Source: Pseudisothecium myosuroides (Eukaryota; Streptophyta; Bryopsida; Hypnales; Lembophyllaceae). From it: a stretch of 64,000 bases of DNA. The stretch covers positions 4,774,001-4,838,000 of the forward strand of contig OX637297.1 in assembly GCA_951799445.1 (NCBI GenBank), read 5' to 3'. Each line of letters starts with the position of its first letter. Within the stretch, counting starts at the first letter, position 1. The translations under genes were made by a program, and so were the position numbers. Below the pieces are notes generated by a model, which did not search any database, was not told the origin of the DNA, and was given only the letters and a program-made list of their open reading frames with translations. This document shows positions 57,211 to 64,000 of this stretch, piece by piece.

Positions 57211-60200
57211 CTAATTTGATTCCAAATGATTCAGTACCCCATTAAGAAGCACTTGCTTCACTTCATTGAAACTAAAACTTGCTGCATGAATGAAGGCCTC
57301 CGACGTAGATTGTAGATTGCAGATAACAGTGAAAACAAAATAAAGATGCTTACAATTTGCCCACGTCCCCCGCTTGCCCAAGCACTTCAGCTTCATTTCT
57401 TTGAAATTGGGACAAGTGCAATCCGGAATCGAAGATATAGTGAGCATATACTTTTCATATCGAGGCTCTACACCAGAAATAAGTGACACGATACAACCAA
57501 ATCCAGGGTGGGGAACCATCGTCACCCTTTCAATGCGTGCATTCAGAGTTAGGGCAGATGCACAATTGTTTTGGTGCTTCACAATTGGGGCCTTCGGATT
57601 GCGACGGACGACCTTCCCCGCTCGAATTGTGGGATGTTCATCTGGTGAAGACGGAATGGGGTACGCACGCACAATTTGTATGCCAGCTTCTCCACCGAAT
57701 AGTCTTCAGGGTGAAATGACTTGACGTTGCGGAAGTTGAAAGCCTGCAGCTTCCAATGCCTAAACCTCGGCCTTCGATAATTTGGTGCCCATTTTCACTG
57801 GCCAAATCACAGGAATAGCTGGTACTGATGACACCCACTTCCACCGTGTACCTTTCACGCACCGTTCGATGTCATCGTTGTAAAAGAAAAATTGCATACG
57901 GTCATGTCAATTTTTTCTGTAATTGACCATCATACCTACATACGTTGGCGCAGCAGTAGCAATGTTGTTCTGAACTATTTGCGCTGTGCACTTCTTCTTT
58001 GTAATCGCCTGCAATGCAAAGCACGCCTTCGCAAATGTTTTTGGTAAACGTGCTATGTGCCAATGCTCCTCGTCGCACACGGTCTCTTGAATAGCTGACA
58101 CGTGAGTCGAATTTGGAGTACTACTTTGGCCTCCAATGTCTTCATATAACGGGGCCACTGCAAGGTCCACATCCACACCTTGAGAAACGTCCTCCAAAAT
58201 TGTGTTCAAATTCAATGTACTTGTTGTGGCTCTCCATGACCGTGTTTGGCTTCGTGGATGAGAGAAATTCACTTTGTCCGGTCTATGTGAATCATATTTG
58301 CATCCAAGTGCCATGTCTGCCTTCCTCTTCTGCAATCCAAACACTTCTTCACCTTCAAGATGAGGCTCTCTATTGAAGAATTCTTCTACACCAGGAATGT
58401 TTGAAATAGCTTCCGTAAGCGGCTTCGGATTTCACATCCGCTCTGCTGAACGCTAGGCCACGCAAAGCATTAGCTCTTCCTTTCTCGGTCCTGTACCAGC
58501 TTCATTTCCCTTCAGATATTGGTAATACCTTACCATCTGCATGAATGCTCTGACGAAATGGTCTACCGTGGCAATGTACAAATCCTTTCCCCGATTTCCG
58601 GATTGTTGAAGCCACTTGTTGTGTATTGTCTTGGCGAGGTTGCACGATGGCATTTCTGCTAGCTCTGACTTGCTCAGATCCTGAAAGAAAAATAGTTCAT
58701 ACATCACAATCATTTTCCGACGTCCACATATGAACTCTTCAGTTATTCTTAAAGGTTTATGGTTAAAAAATCTGAACCCTCTGGTAGTACCAAGCATCGC
58801 TTGCAAAAAGATAAATGTATTTTCATTGAAAGACACAAAGACAGATCCCCTCTCGGTATAGAGAGGCCCCTTCCAGATTCCAACGCCATGCACCAATCGT
58901 TGAAATTGGGTATCACATACCAGATCCGTTGAATGAAGAATGACATAGTTTGAAGAGGGAGACCATGCCAATACTCCTGACGGTACCAAGGGAACCCTTG
59001 AACGTACGAACAGCATGCATCATTCATACATTCGTGCCTAATGCAGAGTAAAGTTTTCCTCCTAGTAAATGAAAAATGGGGAAGAGGTTGCCCGAACTGA
59101 GACCCCTTTCGGCACCGAGAGGGGTCTTGAAGGTCAGGATGTCATGCAACATTTACACAATTTAGCCTACAAAAGCTTCCACGCAAAGTCCAAATAATAA
59201 AACAAGTTTGAAAAGGTGTCCACGCAAGCATCCAATGGCATCTGAAGGGATGCAATAAAACAAGCTGGCATGGAGAACTTTACAAATTCTACATACAGAA
59301 GTGCAAGGGTAATAAGTTTAACAGAAATGAAGTTGACATATAGAACCTTTGAATTTGGAGACATGATAGACAAGAGGGATAAAGACTTACAAGTTGCATG
59401 AATCCGCCCCACTGACGATACCGAAAATGCCAAAATGAAAGCCACAATTCCAATCGATGCAGATCCAATTCCGTGGTGGCCCTTGATGATAACCACCATG
59501 CTTTTATGGCTAAGTAATGAGCCTCGGACTCTTCGGAAGTTGATGCGTTCTTGTACTGCTTACAGAGCATACGATGTTGATTTTGTAAGTCCGCCCAAAT
59601 ATCCGCCTTCGTATGCTTTTCCATAGATTGTGTCCAATGAAAGAGGCACGTTTGTTCACGGTGTTCCATCGGAACGTTACTGTCCCCAGATCCATAGACC
59701 GTGCGCACAGCATTCCAATTTGCTTGGGCACTATCAACCATGAATCCTTTAAACTGCGGCTTGCCTTCGCCATGACGGTCGACAACGGGGTTCAGATTCT
59801 TCCAGAATAGAATTTGAGCCTCTCCATCTTCGGATTGCATGTCACATACAGCGATGCTCATTACACAATAGTAGATGGAGTCATACACATGACATGCCAT
59901 GGTTGTCCACCCCTTCATGCGTTTGACATGATCAAACATTAGCCATGCATCCTCAAGGTCACCTCCTTTTTGCATTCGCTTCACCAGGTCAACCCCACTT
60001 CCTGGTCCTACTTCAGACATCTTAAAAACGAAAACTTTGTCTACATCTGTTCCCTGACCTGGGAATTTACTTTCCTGAACAAATGCCCACTTGCTTGACC
60101 CCCTCAATTTAGTGATGCTGTCAATCACACCAAATCTCCTTAAATATTTGAATGATGTTACCTCGTTTTGTATACTTGGAGAGCTGAAGTACTTGCATTT

Positions 60201-61481
60201 GTCCAGCACTGGGACGAGTTCTTTGAAGTCAAGAGTCCTGGTTTGCACTCCATCCGGACACAAAATAAGCTCGCCCAAGAGTTCCTTTGTAGCTTCCATG
60301 ACAATGGAAGAATTTGTGCCACTTGGTGTTCTCTCCAACTGTTCCCCAATCAAAGTCCGTGTTCTGTCCTTCATATCACGAAGTTCCCCATCTTTAATCG
60401 GATGATCGTGAGTGCCCAAATGTACAAAAGCACGTGTACGGGACTCATTCCCTATGACGTAGTAGAACTTGACACTACACCGGGAAATACAAGAAGGAGG
60501 CTTTTTGCAGATTTTACAAACAAGGGATGATCCAGCAGGATGGACTTCACCGACAGCTAGTGGAGTAGGTGACAGCCCTTCCCATTCCATTTTGTTCAAG
60601 GCCTTGGTTCAGTGGACACAACTGAGGAACTCGCAAGAGGAATTCATGCAACGAAGATGACCTAGACAAAAGGAAGTGCGGAACGACAGCCCCATAGGGT
60701 TGGATATATTTGTGGTCACCATCTTAGACCACATGTGACCATCGCAGCGCCTATCCATCCCGACCATGTTCTTGGCTTCAGATTGAACAAGATAGGACTC
60801 AAATGCAGGCAACTCGAAGATCACATTTCCATTAAACTGTGGAGGCAACACCTGGACTAACTCTATGGAAATAGAATCGTAATCGAGCTTCGACAAGACA
60901 TTTCTACATCCCTTCAATGTTCGAAGTCCCTTCAAACAATCTATGATAGATACTCCAGAGACACTAATTGCAGCTGGAACGCTTGTCAAAGCCGGGGTCG
61001 TGCTAATTTGACCCGTTAATGTCGACTGAGAAGGAGTGCCGACGTTCTTGTCGCCATGAGGTCGATCAACGTCAGAATCATCACTCAAAATGGTGACATG
61101 TTCCGAAAGCGGCTCTCTCTTTACACAAGTCAGAGGAGGGGTTTGAAACGACGACGACGACGATCGATGGGGGGTCGAAGTGACTAAAGAAGTCAGTCGA
61201 ATGGAGTCTAGTACTCCATACGCCCTAAATTTCCCAGGCTTCAGAAGCCAATACCTACCTTCGGAGTCTAGAGCAGGGACTTGCCTAATGCTGTGAGTAA
61301 TACTCCCCGTCATAGCATCATATATGTCTTCATCGACGTGAATTGACTCTACTTGTAAATTGAACCTGAGACTTAGTCTAGATGCCGTGACCACAGCAAC
61401 TCCATCTTCAGATGCAGGAAAAATTATTGGAACGTCATCTTCAAATGTACTGACCACTATCATATCCTTAAATTCCACCAT
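57211..61481 (-). pseudogene. MULE-type transposase with SWIM finger, disabled
   Basis: The N-terminal 290 codons (61481-60609) include a Ser-rich region and end at a TGA (60609-60611) in frame with the next ORF. A Cys-rich zinc-binding region spans that stop (RCMNSSCEFLSCVH...CKICKKPPSCISRC) and continues YYVIGNESRTRAFVHLGTHDHP. The transposase core follows (WTTMACHVYDSIYYCVMSI; FKGFMVDSAQANWNAVR; CLFHWTQSMEKH), ending at a donor GTAAGT near 59395. Downstream pieces keep family sequence (WKGPLYTERGSVFVSFNEN, ELAEMPSCNLAKTIHNKW at 59016-58453; GEEVFGLQKRKAD at 58344) and finish with a SWIM finger (DCTCPNFK...CKHLYFVF, 57427-57350). Several frameshifts separate these. Cut-and-paste MULE transposase by family; this copy is dead. 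Terminal inverted repeats were not identified. Confidence 0.75.
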
Positions 61482-62578
61482 GGCAATTGAGCAAGGTTGG
61501 GAGATTATAATACCTCGGATATCCTAACCTTAGATCTAAAGCAGAGCATCACTATAATTGTTGGGTTCAACATACGGCGACACGATCTACTTTGGGACAG
61601 AGAGGGAAATCTATAACAGGGACCTCAAGCATCATATATCGAGAATGCACGAAGAAGGGAATTCATATTAGGTTTGGAACAAATATAGCGAGACGAACCG
61701 AGAAAGGTGAAGTGTCAGTGACAAGTTCCAATTTCAAATATGTGGTTGTCTTTGACGGTAATGTAATAGTTATAGCTGTCCTAGTAAATTAGATGTTACA
61801 TGACAAATGGTTCTAGCCGTCATATATGATTATCACACTAATGATTAAAGGGTCTGTCAGACAATCATGGCCAACATACGAATGTGACAGCGCTATTTAT
61901 TGCGCGCGCTGGACCTAGTGTCTTTTGAATTGTACAAGCCTGAAGTCAAATATTCCTAGGAAGTAGAAGTGAAACTGTCACATGATAAAGGCAGCTCTGT
62001 ACAAATATTTCTAAAGCACCTGCATTATATAAAAAGTTGGCCGACAGATGGAATAGCAGGATAAGTTGTGTTCCAGTTACTCCTTGGGTAGGCAAGTACT
62101 CGTCAAGAGATAATGGACAATTCCATGTCTATGTGAATTACTAAACATTCCTGTATTATAGGATTGAATGCTACAGCAGAGTGAAGAAGCACTCCAAATT
62201 ACTAAAATCATACAAGTAATCCGGTACAGAGATCCAAACCAAAGACTCAATGAAGTTCCAGAGTAGGTAACAAACTAGGTTTCAATCGAGGTTCCAAATA
62301 ACGTTCCATCCCGGTCATACCAAGCGACCCTGCTGGCCCCCACTCGGTGTCCAGACTTCCGCCCGAACCCTAGAGGACGCGGCACTCTTCTCAGTCGGGA
62401 ACTCCAGCACTCCCACAATCCTTTCCATCTTTGGAAGGTTCGGCGTCGAAACTAAGGATCCTTGATCTAGATTTCGCAGAGATCTAGTACTCAATGCATT
62501 GCGGTATCAGATTTCATGTTTACCAGGGTCCTGAATTCACTCGCGGAAATTCTTTTGTTTCACAGAAAAAAAAGAATC
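61482..62578. other. No gene seen
   Basis: Upstream of the MULE pseudogene and before the satellite. A CACAG acceptor-like site at 62561-62565 precedes the small exon candidate below. Confidence 0.45.
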
Positions 62579-62668
62579 ATGGATGGGCGCACAAGGTCGA
62601 AGCAGAAACTTGGGGTAGGCGGAAGTGGGAACGGACCAGCAAATGAACTGCGTCCTTCGAATGTCGAG
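62579..62668 (+). CDS. Possible 30-codon starting exon
   Basis: ATG at 62579 opens MDGRTRSKQKLGVGGSGNG..., 30 codons in all, ending GTCGAG at a GTATGA donor-like site (62669). It is preceded by a TTTCACAG acceptor-like sequence. Downstream is only satellite, so any later exon lies outside the window. It may be chance. Confidence 0.2.
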
Positions 62669-62734
62669 GTATGAATCTAAACAATGATCCATGCTTCAGC
62701 TCAGTACTAAACTGTCTTAGTAAATGCGCAGTTT

Positions 62735-64000
62735 AGGGCGAGTTACGGTGCAGCTCATTCGGGGGAGGGTATTGATCTCCCTCTCCATTTTTTTTGTGCT
62801 CCTTGTAGTTTCAGAGTTCAATAAGGGTGGACTCAAGCGTGTTAGTTTTTTTTTTTTTAAAATCGAGCGAGCGTGGTGCTCCCTAGTTCTCAAATTCAAG
62901 AATTGTCGGACCCCCCCCAGGAGGCCTCGCGGTGCCAAGACGGGTGTTCTCGATGGGGGGGACCAAGTGTCGATGTGCTCAGCCCAAGGGCAGCTCGATG
63001 AAGTGATCAGGTCAATCGGAGGAGGGGATTGATCTCCCTCCCCATTTCTTTTGTGCTCCTTGTGGTATCAGGGTTCAGTAAGGGTGGACTCAAGCATGTT
63101 AATTCATACTTGTGGAAAAAAAAGATCACCTCAGTGGCGGGACCAGTGTCGATGTGCTCAGCCCTCAGGGCAGCTCAATCAAGTGATCAGGTCAATCGGG
63201 GGAGGGGATTGATCTCCCTCCCCATTTTTTTTGTGCTCCTCGTGGTTTCAGAGTTCAGTAAGGGTGGACTCAAGCGTGTTAGTTTTTTTTTTTAAAAATA
63301 GAGCGAGCGTGGAGCTCCTCAGTTCTCGGATTCAAGAAATGTCGGACCCCCCCCAGGAGGCCTCTCCGTGCTAAGAGCGGTGTTCTTGGTGGGGGGGACC
63401 AAATGTCGATGTGCTCAGCCCAAGGGCAGCTCGATCAAGTGATCAGGTCAATTGAGGGAGGGGATTGATCTCCCTCCCCATTTTTTTTGTGCTCCTCGTG
63501 GTTTCAGAGTTCAGTAAGAGTGGACTCAAGCGTATTAGTTTTAAAAAAAAATAAATAGAGTGAGCGTGGTGCTCCCGAGTTCTCGGATTCAAGAAATATT
63601 GGACCCCCCCCAGGAGGCCTCTTGGTGCCGAGAGGGGTGTTCTCGGTGTGGGGGACCAAGTGTTGATGTGCTCAGCCTGAGGGCAGCTCGATGAAGTGAT
63701 CAGGTCAATCAAGGGAGGGATTGATCTCCCTCCCCATTTTTTTTGTGCTCCTTGTGGTATTAGGGTTCAGTAAGGGTGGACTCAAGCGTATCACTTCATA
63801 TTTGGGAAAAAAAAGATCAACTCGGTTGGGGGACCAGTGTCAATGTGCTCAGCCCTCAAGGCAGCTCGATCAAGTGATCAGGTCAATTCGGGGAGGGGAT
63901 TGATCTCCCTCCCCATTTGTTTTGTGCTCCTCGTGGTTTCAGAGTTCAGTAAGGGTGGACTCAAGCGTGTTAGTTTTTTTTTTTTAAAATAGGGCGAGCG
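62735..64000 (+). repeat. Satellite array with alternating 256-bp and 180-bp units
   Basis: The anchor GATCTCCCTCCCCAT (first copy CTCTCCAT) occurs at 62774, 63031, 63211, 63467, 63723 and 63902, giving spacings 257, 180, 256, 256 and 179. Both unit types share GTGCTCAGCCC...GGGCAGCTC, AGTGATCAGGTCAAT and GGGTGGACTCAAGC. The long units add a poly-T run followed by a block with GGACCCCCCCCAGGAGGCCTC. The array runs off the right edge. Confidence 0.95.

Noticed and set aside
9100..60611. Many in-frame TGA/TAG codons could suggest a variant genetic code
   Set aside because: TAA is also found in frame, TGG is still common in the same genes, frames end at normal stops, and one-base frameshifts occur too. 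Decay of mobile elements explains it better.

Overview
This window looks like nuclear DNA from a large, repeat-saturated eukaryotic genome, most likely of the green lineage (charophyte alga, bryophyte or lycophyte type). The reasons are GT-AG introns, TATA-box promoters, plant-type transposon families (hAT, MULE with SWIM finger, Ty3-type gag, a DUF4216-like piece), a DUF7869 protein and many MITEs. No ordinary host gene is clearly recognisable. Nearly everything is a transposable element, a fragment of one, or tandem repeat, and almost every coding region is broken by one or a few stops or frameshifts. The species assignment is inference from family content only.

Layout. 0-1.7 kb: a retrotransposon gag start running off the left edge, with an unknown ORF upstream of it on the same strand. 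1.76-17.74 kb: two copies of a 5.3-kb element in inverted orientation (TGTGAG...CGCTCA), each packed with minisatellites, a TATA box and a 21-codon starting exon. Between them are a gag-like coiled-coil gene (minus) and a decayed DUF7869 gene (plus). 17.7-25 kb: two more relatives of the gag-like gene, one plus and one minus. 25.2-26.1 kb: an unrecognised ORF ending at a splice donor. 26-34 kb: gene-poor DNA with exon-like pieces on the minus strand, a TTAA-flanked MITE and a DUF4216-like fragment.

35-40 kb: a hAT transposase pseudogene split by a 1,258-bp solo LTR with a perfect 5-bp target duplication. It is flanked on both sides by a GACCTCGGGT minisatellite next to a TTAA-type MITE. 40-49 kb: more TTAA MITEs (one carrying a nested MITE, two abutting on one shared TTAA), and a head-to-head pair of an acidic coiled-coil gene and a protein-kinase-like gene. 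The minisatellite then recurs in inverted orientation at 48.8 kb. 49.5-51 kb: a second member of the same acidic coiled-coil family. 51-54 kb: a tandem repeat of about 400 bp with a TTAA MITE inserted in one unit, so that sister units give the empty site. 54.4-56 kb: a coiled-coil/RING-H2 gene with one stop. 57-61.5 kb: a MULE-type transposase pseudogene. 62.7-64 kb: a satellite array alternating units of about 256 and 180 bp, running off the right edge.

The most interesting material is (a) the family of TTAA-specific non-autonomous elements with paralogous empty-site evidence, (b) the repeated minisatellite/MITE module that brackets the hAT gene and, in inverted form, the kinase/coiled-coil pair, suggesting a large cargo-carrying transposon, and (c) the giant 5.3-kb LTR-like element with its conserved tiny exon and associated gag-like gene family.
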